Of a DNA stretch of 64,000 nt, positions 43,265 to 51,640 are shown piece after piece. The position numbers and the translations under genes were made by a program. The notes beneath the pieces are model-generated. The model had not been told where the DNA came from. It saw only the letters and a program-made list of their open reading frames with translations, and ran no database searches. Position 1 is the stretch's first letter. Every line of letters starts with the position of its first letter. Source of the stretch: Dinoroseobacter sp034111085 (GTDB lineage: Bacteria > Pseudomonadota > Alphaproteobacteria > Rhodobacterales > Rhodobacteraceae); contig JAWUXZ010000020.1 in the NCBI GenBank assembly GCA_034111085.1, positions 19,632-83,631 of the forward strand, written 5' to 3'.

Positions 43265-44251
43265 TTACAGGAAGCCCAGCTCGCGCATCAGATCACCGAT
43301 AACCTGCTCTTGCTCAAGCAAGAAGGCACGGAACTCTTCGCCCGAATTGTGGATGTTTACCCAACCATTGGTTGCGCGAACGGTTTCCCACTCATCGGTC
43401 TCGTACATCTTCTCAAGCGCCATCTGGTAGGCGGCAACAGTCTCTGCGGGCATGCCTGGTGCGCCGAAGAAGCCACGCCAGTTAACGAAGGTGGTGTCGA
43501 TGCCCTGCTCCATCATGGTCGGAGCGTCTGCATAAGCTGCAACACGCTCAGGAGCGGTCACACCAATGATGCGCACTTCGCCTGCTTCGGCCAAGGCAAC
43601 TGCCTCAGAGAAACCGGTTGAAAGCGCTGCGATCTCGCCCGACAGCAATGCTGCCATGGCTTTGCCGCCTGCATCGTATGGGATGTACTTCACAGCGGTG
43701 GGATCTTCGCCAGCCGCTTGCATCACCAAGGCTGCCACGAGGTGATCCATGCCGCCGGGGACGGAACCGCCGCCCATGGCTGTGGCGCCCATGTCGGCCT
43801 TATAGGCGTCGACGAGGTCGGACATGGAGTTGATCGGGCTGTCTTTGCCAACCACGATTGCTGCATAGTCACCGATGGTGCCCGCAACGAGGGTCAGGTC
43901 AGAGAAGTTGTACGGAAAAACGCCTGTCAGCGAGCGGATAACGATGGGGGTGGAGTTCACCATCAACGTGCCGTTCTGGCTGTCTGCGTTCTCGATCAGG
44001 TAACCAATGGCTTTACCGCCACCGCCGCCGGACATGTTCTCGTAGGATGCGCTGCCGATCAGACCTGCGCCCACAAGCGCCTCGCCTGTGCCACGTGCAG
44101 TGCCGTCCCAACCACCACCGGCGCCGCCGGGGATCAGGAAGTGAATGCTGTCTACAACTTGATGGCCGTCCGCGTATGCAGGGGCGCCAAAGCTGATTGC
44201 GGCTGCAGTTGCAGCCACCATAACCCGGCGGGTCAGGTTCAAATTCGTCAT
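43265..44251 (-). CDS. tctC: tripartite tricarboxylate transporter substrate-binding protein (TctC/Bug)
   Basis: 328 aa from ATG 44251, with GGGAGG five bases upstream. A signal peptide (LTRRVMVAATAAAISFGAPAYA) leads into a mature part with the TctC pattern HFLIPGGAGGGWDGTARG, which binds the carboxylate, and later VNWRGFFGAPGM. It delivers a di- or tricarboxylate-like acid to TctAB. The next upstream region is divergent with a two-component pair. Confidence 0.93.
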   Translation of the reverse strand: MTNLNLTRRVMVAATAAAISFGAPAYADGHQVVDSIHFLIPGGAGGGWDGTARGTGEALVGAGLIGSASYENMSGGGGGKAIGYLIENADSQNGTLMVNSTPIVIRSLTGVFPYNFSDLTLVAGTIGDYAAIVVGKDSPINSMSDLVDAYKADMGATAMGGGSVPGGMDHLVAALVMQAAGEDPTAVKYIPYDAGGKAMAALLSGEIAALSTGFSEAVALAEAGEVRIIGVTAPERVAAYADAPTMMEQGIDTTFVNWRGFFGAPGMPAETVAAYQMALEKMYETDEWETVRATNGWVNIHNSGEEFRAFLLEQEQVIGDLMRELGFL

Positions 44252-44280
44252 AGTTTCCTCCCAATTGACAAAGGACAGTC

Positions 44281-44331
44281 GTTGCCGCCCTTGTGCAAAG
44301 GCAACCACGCTTAGCTGACATGGACCTGTCA
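44281..44331. promoter_or_regulatory. two dyads in the tctC/tctD divergent promoter
   Basis: GTTGCC (44281-44286) with GGCAAC (44300-44305), and TGACA (44316-44320) with TGTCA (44327-44331; six-base spacer). They lie in the 96-base spacer between tctC and tctD and are candidate binding sites for the TctD response regulator. This is based on symmetry and position. Confidence 0.45.
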
Positions 44332-44347
44332 CGGGAGGAGGGAGAGG

Positions 44348-45016
44348 ATGCGGTTTTTACTGGTCGAAGACAACGCACAGCTTGCCGCCGCCGTTGTGGA
44401 CCGCCTGACGCTGGACGGCCATGTGGTCGATCACGCTGGCCGGATTGGCGAGGCCGAGGATTACACCGCAACTACGGATTACGATCTGATTTTGCTGGAT
44501 ATTATGCTGCCCGATGGCGATGGACGCACGTTCCTGTCGCGCCATCGCGCCGCACGAGATGAGACGCCTGTGATTGTTCTGACCGCTCGATCCGAGGTGT
44601 CTGACCGGGTCGGGATGCTCGATCTTGGGGCCGATGATTACCTTACAAAACCTTTCGATTTCTCGGAACTCGAGGCCCGCGTACGCGCCGTTTTGCGTCG
44701 AAAGGGTGGGTCCAGCTCTAACATCAAGCGATTCGGCGATCTCGAATTCGACCCCTTAGCAGGCGTGCTGGGTGTGGGCGGCGAACGGATCTCGCTGCGT
44801 AATAGAGAACTACGATTGCTCGAGGTGTTCCTTGGCGCGCCGGGTATGATTTTCTCCAAAACCAAGCTGGTGGACCGCCTGTTTTCTTACGAGGAAGACG
44901 TGTCCGAGAACGCCATCGAGGTCTATGTGGGCCGCCTGCGCAAACATCTTGCAGCCAGTGCCGTCGAGATCACGACCGTGCGCGGCCTCGGCTACCGTTT
45001 GACGGCTCCCGAATGA
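44348..45016 (+). CDS. tctD: response regulator, OmpR/TctD type
   Basis: 222 aa. The receiver domain has the phosphoacceptor Asp51 (LILLDIMLPDGDG) and the conserved Lys in YLTKPF; the C-terminal winged helix ends VEIYVGRLRKHL-like, with TVRGLGYRL. GGGAGGAGGGAGAGG precedes the ATG. It overlaps the kinase gene by four bases and is divergent from tctC. It likely switches the Tct operon on in response to its substrate. Confidence 0.9.
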   Translation: MRFLLVEDNAQLAAAVVDRLTLDGHVVDHAGRIGEAEDYTATTDYDLILLDIMLPDGDGRTFLSRHRAARDETPVIVLTARSEVSDRVGMLDLGADDYLTKPFDFSELEARVRAVLRRKGGSSSNIKRFGDLEFDPLAGVLGVGGERISLRNRELRLLEVFLGAPGMIFSKTKLVDRLFSYEEDVSENAIEVYVGRLRKHLAASAVEITTVRGLGYRLTAPE

Positions 45017-46392
45017 TTTCACTGCGCGCAGGCTCAATCCGCCGCCGCTTGACGGTGCAGCTTGTCGGCTCAGCCGCCCTGCTGGCCGCGATCTTATATC
45101 TGGTCGTGCAAGACTTCGCCCGCGATCTGGCCCAGCAAGCCCAAGACAGCATCCTCGTGGCCTCCGTCACCTCGATCCTTGATGCGGCGTCTGTGCGCGC
45201 GGGCGAGATCAGCGTCGATATCCCCTATACCGCTCTATCAATGCTCGGCACGCTCAGCGACGACCGCGTATTCTATACCGTCAAGATCGGCGAGGCAGTC
45301 CTGACGGGCTATGACGATCTGCCCGTGTCGAAGACGGATTTTGACGCCAGCGGTCAGCGCTTTTCCACCACCGAATATCGCGGCGAGGATGTGCGATTCG
45401 TCACCGGCACCCGCCAGCTTAGCGTCGAAGGCAGGACCGAGCGGATGTTGGTCACCGTCGCCCAGACCCGTGACCGTCAGCAGGCGATCTTGGCGCAAAT
45501 CACCCGCACATCGCTTCTCATGGGCCTCGGCTTCTTTGTGATCGCCGCAATTCTTGCGCTGCTTGCGGCCCAAAGCGCTGTGCGTCCGGTCAACCGCCTC
45601 GCCGAAATCGTGTCGCGGCGCGGGCCTGACGATTTGCGCCCGGTCACAGCACCTGTGCCCGACGAGATGTTGCCACTGGTCTCGTCGCTCAATTCCTTCA
45701 TCTCACGCCTGCAAACTTCGCTGACCCGGTCCGAAGAGTTCATCGCCGAGGCCGCACACCGCGTCCGCACACCGCTCGCCACCGTGCGCACCCAAGCCGA
45801 GGTGGCCTTGCGCAGGGTGGAGCGCCCTGAAAACCGCGCCTCGCTGAAAGACATGATCCGCGCGATCGACGAAAGCAGCCGTGCTGCCGGACAGCTTCTG
45901 GATCACGCGATGGTCAGTTTGCGCGCCGATCAGCTAGCACAGGCCGAGGTTGAGATACCCGCTCTGATCCAAGAAGTTGTCGACCGCCTTGGCCCGGTGG
46001 CCGAGTTGAAAGACATCGACCTAACCGTGGACGACCTGCCCAAGCTCAGCGCCAATGGCGACCGCATCCTGCTGCAAAACGCTGTCAGCAACATCCTCGA
46101 CAACGCAATCAAATACTCGCCACGCGAAAGCGCTATCCACATCTCGCTTGAGGCGGACACCCAAACCCTGACCCTGCATGTGCGCGATGGCGGTCCCGGC
46201 TTTCCCCATGGTGGCGAAGACCGTTTGCGCGACCGCTTTGCGCGTGGTCAAAACGCCGAAGGTACCGTCGGATCCGGTCTTGGGCTGACAATCGTGGACG
46301 AGGTGGCGCGCGCGCATGGCGGCACGCTGACATTTGGCAATTCTAACCCCGGAGGTGGTGCATGCGTGTCTCTATCCTTGCCGTTGTCCTAA
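45013..46392 (+). CDS. tctE: sensor histidine kinase, TctE type
   Basis: 459 aa. An N-terminal helix (residues 16-36) and a second near 165-185 bracket a periplasmic sensor of the 2CSK_N kind (VDIPYTALSMLGTLSDDRVF, GYDDLP). A HAMP-like linker, the phosphoaccepting His in AEAAHRVRTPLATV, N-box NILDNAIKYSP and G-box GSGLGLTIVDEV follow. It phosphorylates the TctD protein. The last 31 bases overlap the next gene, so the binding protein is translated with it. Confidence 0.9.
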   Translation: MISLRAGSIRRRLTVQLVGSAALLAAILYLVVQDFARDLAQQAQDSILVASVTSILDAASVRAGEISVDIPYTALSMLGTLSDDRVFYTVKIGEAVLTGYDDLPVSKTDFDASGQRFSTTEYRGEDVRFVTGTRQLSVEGRTERMLVTVAQTRDRQQAILAQITRTSLLMGLGFFVIAAILALLAAQSAVRPVNRLAEIVSRRGPDDLRPVTAPVPDEMLPLVSSLNSFISRLQTSLTRSEEFIAEAAHRVRTPLATVRTQAEVALRRVERPENRASLKDMIRAIDESSRAAGQLLDHAMVSLRADQLAQAEVEIPALIQEVVDRLGPVAELKDIDLTVDDLPKLSANGDRILLQNAVSNILDNAIKYSPRESAIHISLEADTQTLTLHVRDGGPGFPHGGEDRLRDRFARGQNAEGTVGSGLGLTIVDEVARAHGGTLTFGNSNPGGGACVSLSLPLS

Positions 46393-47381
46393 GTCTTGCC
46401 ACGCTTGCGGCCCAAGCCTTCGAGATCGAGGATCAAACCCTCTTTCCCGCAGATGGTCGCGACACTTTGCGCGTGATCTCCACCGCCGATACCGACTTGT
46501 TCGCGCTGCTGGTGCGCTCTTTTCAGGCTGCAAATCCCGGCATCACCGTCGATTACGTCACCGCCAGCTCAAGCCAGGTGATGGCCGCGATCAGCGGCGG
46601 GGCGGCGTTCGATGTGGCGATTTCATCGGCTATGGACCTGCAAACCAAGCTCGCCAATGACGGCTTTGCGCTGCGCCACACGTCTGATCAAACTGAGGCG
46701 CTGCCCGATTTCGGCACATGGCGCGATCAGGTCTTTGCGTTCACCCAAGAAAGTGCGGCCATCGTCATTTCGCCCAGCGCATTTGCCGACCTGCCGATCC
46801 CCGAGACGCGGCAGGAATTGATCGCTATCTTGCGCGCTCATCCCGAACGGTTCGCCGGGCGCGTCGGTACCTATGATGTGCGTAGCTCTGGGCTCGGCTA
46901 TTTGTTCGCCACGCAAGATGCGCGCAGTTCCGATACTTATTGGCGCTTGACCGAGGTGATGGGCAGCCTTGGCGCGCAGCTCTATTGTTGCTCGTCGGAT
47001 ATGATAGAGGACGTCAGCACGGGCCGCATCGCGGTCGCGTATAATGTGCTGGGCAGTTACGCCGCCGCACGGGTCGAGTTGGGCGAAACCATCCGCATTA
47101 TCGAGCCGTCCGATTTCACTACACTGATGCTGCGCTCGGCCCTGATCCCGGTCAGCGCAGCGCGCCCCGATCTGGGCGGGCGCTTCATCGATCACCTTAT
47201 TACGGCAGGCTGGAACGGTGGCGAGAGCGGCGATTACCCGTTCCCACCGATCAACCCAGATGCGTTCCCCGGCGACAATGCGCTGCGCCCCATTCGACTG
47301 GGCCCAGGGCTGTTGGTGTTCCTAGACCGCCTGAAACGGCAGCAATTCTTGGAAGAGTGGGAAAACGCCATTCTGCAATAG
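46362..47381 (+). CDS. periplasmic substrate-binding protein coupled to TctDE (PgtC-like)
   Basis: 339 aa with a signal peptide (VSILAVVLSLATLAAQA) and a type-2 periplasmic binding fold of the iron/phosphoglycerate kind (RVISTADTDLFALLVRSFQ, DVAISSAMDLQTKLAN, VAYNVLGSYAAARVE). No ABC permease or ATPase gene is adjacent. In some TctDE or Pgt systems such a protein binds ligand and signals to the kinase, so a co-sensor is the likely role. ATG is preceded by GGAGG and overlaps the kinase gene. Confidence 0.8.
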   Translation: MRVSILAVVLSLATLAAQAFEIEDQTLFPADGRDTLRVISTADTDLFALLVRSFQAANPGITVDYVTASSSQVMAAISGGAAFDVAISSAMDLQTKLANDGFALRHTSDQTEALPDFGTWRDQVFAFTQESAAIVISPSAFADLPIPETRQELIAILRAHPERFAGRVGTYDVRSSGLGYLFATQDARSSDTYWRLTEVMGSLGAQLYCCSSDMIEDVSTGRIAVAYNVLGSYAAARVELGETIRIIEPSDFTTLMLRSALIPVSAARPDLGGRFIDHLITAGWNGGESGDYPFPPINPDAFPGDNALRPIRLGPGLLVFLDRLKRQQFLEEWENAILQ

Positions 47382-47444
47382 CAGCTTGATCGCGCGCGGC
47401 TTCTGGGCTTTGCTACCACCATAGGTAGAGGTGGAGAGACAAAC

Positions 47445-48608
47445 ATGCGCAAGATGCTGATCGCTGGGATCACCGCACTGGCCTTGCCCAGCGCCACCCT
47501 CGCCCAAACCTGCGGACCTGATACGTTCAGTAATCCGGCTGCGGCCTCGGGTGTTTTCGGCTCAGGCGCTGTCACGGTTGCCGCCGTTGGCGACATCATG
47601 GCCCACCGTGCAGTCCAGCGCGACGCGGCGGCCAACGGCTATGCCAATCACTACGCCTCCGTCGCCTCTTTCCTGCGCCGCGCGGACCTGACCATCGGCA
47701 ATCTGGAAACGCCTGTGGCCCAGAACACCCTGCCCGGCGGGCGCGAGACAACATCGCCACCGCAGAGTGTTTTCGATGATCGGGTCTATTCCGGCTATCC
47801 AACCTTCAACGCCCATCCCAGCCTAGTCAGCGCGCTGAAAGGTGCGGGCTTTGATGTGCTGCAGACCGCCAACAACCATGCGCTTGATCGCGGCCCCGCT
47901 GGTGTCGACCGAACGCTGGCTGCGATCCATGCACAAGGTCTTGGCGCGACAGGCACTCGGTCGCGCGCCGAGCCGTCCGCGCCTTGGGCCACGCTGACAC
48001 GTGCTGGCGGCAAGCGCATCGCCGTGCTCGCCTGCACCTTTTCGGTCAACGGATTGGCGGACCCAAATCACCAAGCGCTGCGCTGTTTCTCGCAACAGGC
48101 CGAGGTGCTGTCCACTATTGCTGCCCTCGCCCAAAGTTCCAGCGTCGACGCGGTCCTGTTCACCCCACATTGGGGCACCGAATACAGCCACACACCGACC
48201 AACCAGCAGCGCCGCCTCGCCCGCGCGGCCTTAGACGCCGGTGCCGCAGCCGTCATCGGCACGCACCCACACGTGCTGCAACCTATTGAGGCCTACACAA
48301 CCAGCGACGGACGCCCCGGTTTCATCGCCTATTCCATGGGCAATTTTATTTCGTCGCAGTGGAGCGTTGCCCGCCGCAACTCTGCCATTCTGTTCTTCGA
48401 TCTGGTCCGCTCTGGCGGCCAACTTGTGGCCCGCGCCCCGCGCTATCTGCCAACGCGGGTGATGCCCTATCGCACGGGCGGCTGGCGGATTATACCGACC
48501 GAGGCCATTGCTGATGGCGCGGCGGGGCTTGCGCATGTGACACGGATACTCGGGCCACAGGGCCGGTTGGGCCTGCGTGATCTGGGCGCGCGCGTGGCGT
48601 GCAACTAA
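47445..48608 (+). CDS. CapA family poly-gamma-glutamate-type metallophosphatase
   Basis: 387 aa with a signal peptide (RKMLIAGITALALPSATLA). Motifs of the CapA calcineurin-like fold are VGDIMAHRA, GNLETPV, NNHALDRG, FTPHWGTEYSH, GTHPHVLQPIE and YSMGNF. Secreted or periplasmic proteins of this kind are involved in polyglutamate or capsule formation in other bacteria, but here no capsule genes are nearby. It is convergent with the deacetylase gene by four bases. Confidence 0.85.
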   Translation: MRKMLIAGITALALPSATLAQTCGPDTFSNPAAASGVFGSGAVTVAAVGDIMAHRAVQRDAAANGYANHYASVASFLRRADLTIGNLETPVAQNTLPGGRETTSPPQSVFDDRVYSGYPTFNAHPSLVSALKGAGFDVLQTANNHALDRGPAGVDRTLAAIHAQGLGATGTRSRAEPSAPWATLTRAGGKRIAVLACTFSVNGLADPNHQALRCFSQQAEVLSTIAALAQSSSVDAVLFTPHWGTEYSHTPTNQQRRLARAALDAGAAAVIGTHPHVLQPIEAYTTSDGRPGFIAYSMGNFISSQWSVARRNSAILFFDLVRSGGQLVARAPRYLPTRVMPYRTGGWRIIPTEAIADGAAGLAHVTRILGPQGRLGLRDLGARVACN

Positions 48609-49756
48609 ACCTCCACTGGACCCAATTCGCGGGCCTTGATCTCCGAGACCCGCTCGCGCACATCGTTGCCAATCACTCCCTCTCGCGGAGCGTCGCGTAT
48701 CGTTGTGAACCAATGCGCCTCAGGCGACCTTCCGGCCCTACGTTGCGGCCACTCTAACGCCCGCAGCACCGCCTCGGCCTCGGGCGGCAAGCGGTCGGGG
48801 ATTTCCGCACCCTGAAGCGTCGCCCAAACCCCCGTCCAGAGCCGCCCAACGGACCACGGATTATAGCCGCCGCCGCCAAGCACCAAGTAATGCGGGCTTA
48901 GTTCTCGAAGTGCGGCAACTACGGCCCAATGGGCGTTGTTCGACAGCTCCAGCCGCGACAACGGATCCTCGGTCACCGCATCCGCCCCGCATTGCAAAAC
49001 CACCGCGTCGGGCTGGAAGCGTGCGACCAGAGGCAAGATCACCTCATCGCGCACACGCGCCATCTCGGTGTCGTTAAACCCTTTCGGAACAGGGATATTC
49101 ACCGCCGAGCCGCCAGCGCGATCTTCCAGCGCCCCAGTGAACGGCCAGCGCTTTTGTTCGTGGACAGATATCATCAAGACCTCGGGATCACCCGCAAACG
49201 CCGCCTCCACCCCGTCGGGGTGATGCGCGTCGATATCCACATAAGCGATGCGTTGGTGCCCTTGACGGCGCAGCGACAACATCGCCAGCACCGGATCGTT
49301 GAGGTAGCAAAACCCGTTGGCCCGGTCCGGAAACCCGTGATGCGTGCCCCCTGCCGGATGATAGACAACGCCTGGACGACGCAATAACTCGCCCGCAAGC
49401 AGCGAACCACCTGCCGATGTTGCGGGCCTGCTGAAAATCTCAGGAAACACCGGGTTGGAATGGGTGCCGATGTTGTGGCGCGCGCGGACCGCCTCACTTA
49501 TCTCCCCTGCAGCCTCGGCCGCTTGCAACGCAGCCACATATTCGGGCGTATGCCACACATGCAGCGCGGCGGGTTTGGCCCTTGGCGAGGTTTGGAATTG
49601 CGCACGCGGCAACCACCCCATTGCGCGGCTCAGATCCATCACGGTCGAGACCCTCGGGATGCGCAATGGATGCGTCCCCCCATAGGAAGATCGGCGGTAA
49701 ATCTCATGGCCTAGAAATGTCGGAGTGATGGCGCGCGCCCCCTTGCTACGCCCCAT
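48605..49756 (-). CDS. histone deacetylase/AcuC/acetylpolyamine amidohydrolase family protein
   Basis: 383 aa. The catalytic His pair is in AGGTHHGFPDRANGF; zinc ligands are Asp176 and His178 (YVDIDAHHPDG) and an Asp in CGADAVTEDPL. GGGGYNPWSVGRLW marks the late glycine loop. Family enzymes remove acetyl groups from lysine or polyamines; in bacteria AcuC works on acetyl-CoA synthetase. No acs gene is adjacent, so the partner is open. Confidence 0.88.
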   Translation of the reverse strand: MGRSKGARAITPTFLGHEIYRRSSYGGTHPLRIPRVSTVMDLSRAMGWLPRAQFQTSPRAKPAALHVWHTPEYVAALQAAEAAGEISEAVRARHNIGTHSNPVFPEIFSRPATSAGGSLLAGELLRRPGVVYHPAGGTHHGFPDRANGFCYLNDPVLAMLSLRRQGHQRIAYVDIDAHHPDGVEAAFAGDPEVLMISVHEQKRWPFTGALEDRAGGSAVNIPVPKGFNDTEMARVRDEVILPLVARFQPDAVVLQCGADAVTEDPLSRLELSNNAHWAVVAALRELSPHYLVLGGGGYNPWSVGRLWTGVWATLQGAEIPDRLPPEAEAVLRALEWPQRRAGRSPEAHWFTTIRDAPREGVIGNDVRERVSEIKARELGPVEV

Positions 49757-49887
49757 AGCCTAGCCCCGATCCCAGCCGCTGCAACTGCGACCCCTTCTCA
49801 AAACGCCAATCATGCCTTATATTAAGGCCGTATCGCACCGAGCGCTCTAAGACGCGCGATTTCGACAGAGCAGGACAGACCCCAAAA

Positions 49888-50367
49888 GTGGCCCACCGCA
49901 CGCAAACATCCCAGAAGCTCGAAAGCTTCCCGCTGGCCATGAAGCGGACAGGCAAGCGGGATGTACGTACGCAATTTGCAGCACTGTGCTTCAAGCGGAC
50001 CCGGAAAGGCACCAAAGTTCTGCTGGTGTCGAGCCGTGACACCGGGCGTTGGGTGATCCCTAAAGGCTGGCCAATGGACGCCAAGACCGCCCAGCAATGC
50101 GCCGCAATCGAGGCCTGGGAAGAGGCTGGCGTGCGCGGCCCTGTAAGCGACGGCTGCATCGGTATCTACTCGTATATCAAAGAACTCGACACAGGCGTGG
50201 ACCTGCCCATCGTGGTTGCGGTGTTTTCTTTGCGGGTGCGCGAGTTTGAAAAGACCTATCCCGAGGCGGAAGAGCGCCAGCGCAAATGGGTGTCGCTGCG
50301 CAAAGCGGCCCGTCTTGTTGACGAGCCCGAGCTTGCCCAGCTGCTGATCCGCTTCAAGGGTCGGTAG
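49888..50367 (+). CDS. NUDIX hydrolase, diphosphoinositol/diadenosine polyphosphate type
   Basis: 159 aa. The NUDIX segment GWPMDAKTAQQCAAIEAWEEAGV keeps the three metal-binding acids (E-x2-EE), but two consensus positions differ: Lys replaces the first Glu and Ile replaces the Arg of REUxEE. Residues VSSRDTGRWVIPKGW precede it. GTG at 49888 is used; a Met 17 codons later is possible. Hydrolysis of a nucleoside or inositol polyphosphate is the family role, though the altered box makes activity uncertain. Confidence 0.78.
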   Translation: MAHRTQTSQKLESFPLAMKRTGKRDVRTQFAALCFKRTRKGTKVLLVSSRDTGRWVIPKGWPMDAKTAQQCAAIEAWEEAGVRGPVSDGCIGIYSYIKELDTGVDLPIVVAVFSLRVREFEKTYPEAEERQRKWVSLRKAARLVDEPELAQLLIRFKGR

Positions 50368-50447
50368 CACGCGTGGGATTTGCCCGTTGAAATTTGCCGC
50401 CAGCCCTATACCTTTGATATATCGCGCCCTTCAGACAGGTCTCAATC

Positions 50448-50894
50448 ATGATCCGCTATGCCCTCAAATGCGCCAATGGCCATGAGTTCGACAGCTGGTT
50501 CGCCTCCGCCGAGGCGTTCGAGACGTTGCTCACGCGCGGCCTTGCGACCTGTGGCACCTGCGGGTCGCCGAAAGTCGAGAAGACCTTGATGGCCCCCGGC
50601 GTGCGCACCACCAAAGGCAAAGAGGTCGCTGAGGTTGCCAAAGAAGCGCCCGTCTTGCTGGCGACCCCGTCCAGCAAAGTTGAAGTCGCGATTGCCGAGT
50701 TGCGCGCGAAGATCGAGGCCAACTCCGACTATGTCGGCCCGAAATTTGCCGCCGAGGCGCGCAAAATGCATGACGGCGACGCGCCCACCCGCGCAATCTT
50801 CGGCGAGGCGAACCCAGCAGAGGCCAAGGCCCTGATCGAGGACGGCGTGCCGATTTTACCCCTGCCGTTTGGCCCCAAGCAGAAAGCCAACTAG
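50448..50894 (+). CDS. DUF1178 family protein
   Basis: 148 aa. An N-terminal zinc-ribbon type pattern (LKCANGHEFDSWF, then CGTCGSPKVEKTLMAPGV) and a C-terminal part with RAIFGEANPAEAKALIEDG and LPLPFGPK. The family is common in Alphaproteobacteria and has no known role. It is followed after three bases by an SDR gene. Confidence 0.85.
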   Translation: MIRYALKCANGHEFDSWFASAEAFETLLTRGLATCGTCGSPKVEKTLMAPGVRTTKGKEVAEVAKEAPVLLATPSSKVEVAIAELRAKIEANSDYVGPKFAAEARKMHDGDAPTRAIFGEANPAEAKALIEDGVPILPLPFGPKQKAN

Positions 50895-50897
50895 CCC

Positions 50898-51557
50898 ATG
50901 CCAAGTGTTATCACCGGGGCCAATCGCGGGATCGGTGCCGCTTTGCTGAGCGAACTCAGCGCGCACGGCACCTCCGTTCTGGGCACCACCCGCCAACCTC
51001 AGCCGCCGCTGTTTCGCGCCGATGTGACCGATAAATCCAGTCTCGACGCGCTTGCCACCCATCTGGACGGCCAAAGTGTTCCGCTTTTGGTGTGCAATGC
51101 GGGCGTGCTGCTGGACCGCAACTACGACCTCGCCACGGATTATGCGCCCGAAGATTGGGCGCAGGGCTTCGCGGTCAATGCGACGGGCGCGTTTCTTGCG
51201 ATCCAAGCTTTGCTACCGCATCTGCAACAGGCCGCCAGTGAAACCGGTATCGCCAAAATCGCGATCATTTCCAGCCAGATGGGATCGAACACGCTCGCAC
51301 CCGGTGGCAGCTATATCTACCGCGCCTCTAAGGCCGCTGCCGTCAATCTGGGCCGCAACCTCGCCACCGATCTGCACGATCTGGGCATTGCCGTGGGGAT
51401 CTATCACCCCGGCTGGGTGCGCACCGATATGGGCTCAGATGCCGCCGCGATCAGCCCGCAAGAAAGTGCCGCGGGCCTCGCTGAGCGCTTTACCGCCCTG
51501 TCGCTCGAAACCACGGGCTGCTTCGAGACTTGGGACGGGCGCGATCATCCGCTGTAG
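50898..51557 (+). CDS. SDR family oxidoreductase
   Basis: 219 aa. Cofactor motif TGANRGIG, CNAG in VCNAGVL, and the catalytic ISS and YRASK are all intact. Substrate unknown. It likely shares a transcript with the DUF1178 gene. The length is at the short end for an SDR, with a compact C-terminus. Confidence 0.85.
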   Translation: MPSVITGANRGIGAALLSELSAHGTSVLGTTRQPQPPLFRADVTDKSSLDALATHLDGQSVPLLVCNAGVLLDRNYDLATDYAPEDWAQGFAVNATGAFLAIQALLPHLQQAASETGIAKIAIISSQMGSNTLAPGGSYIYRASKAAAVNLGRNLATDLHDLGIAVGIYHPGWVRTDMGSDAAAISPQESAAGLAERFTALSLETTGCFETWDGRDHPL

Positions 51558-51640
51558 TGCAGGTGTAACAACGCAGCCCACCTCTTGCCCAAACGCGCAG
51601 ATTGCCCTACTCCCCGCCGGGTCCAACAAAGGGAGAGGGC

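Noticed and set aside
51558..51640. lysine riboswitch upstream of the aspartate kinase gene
   Set aside because: The spacer is only 83 bases and shows no L-box-like stems; Alphaproteobacteria usually lack this class.
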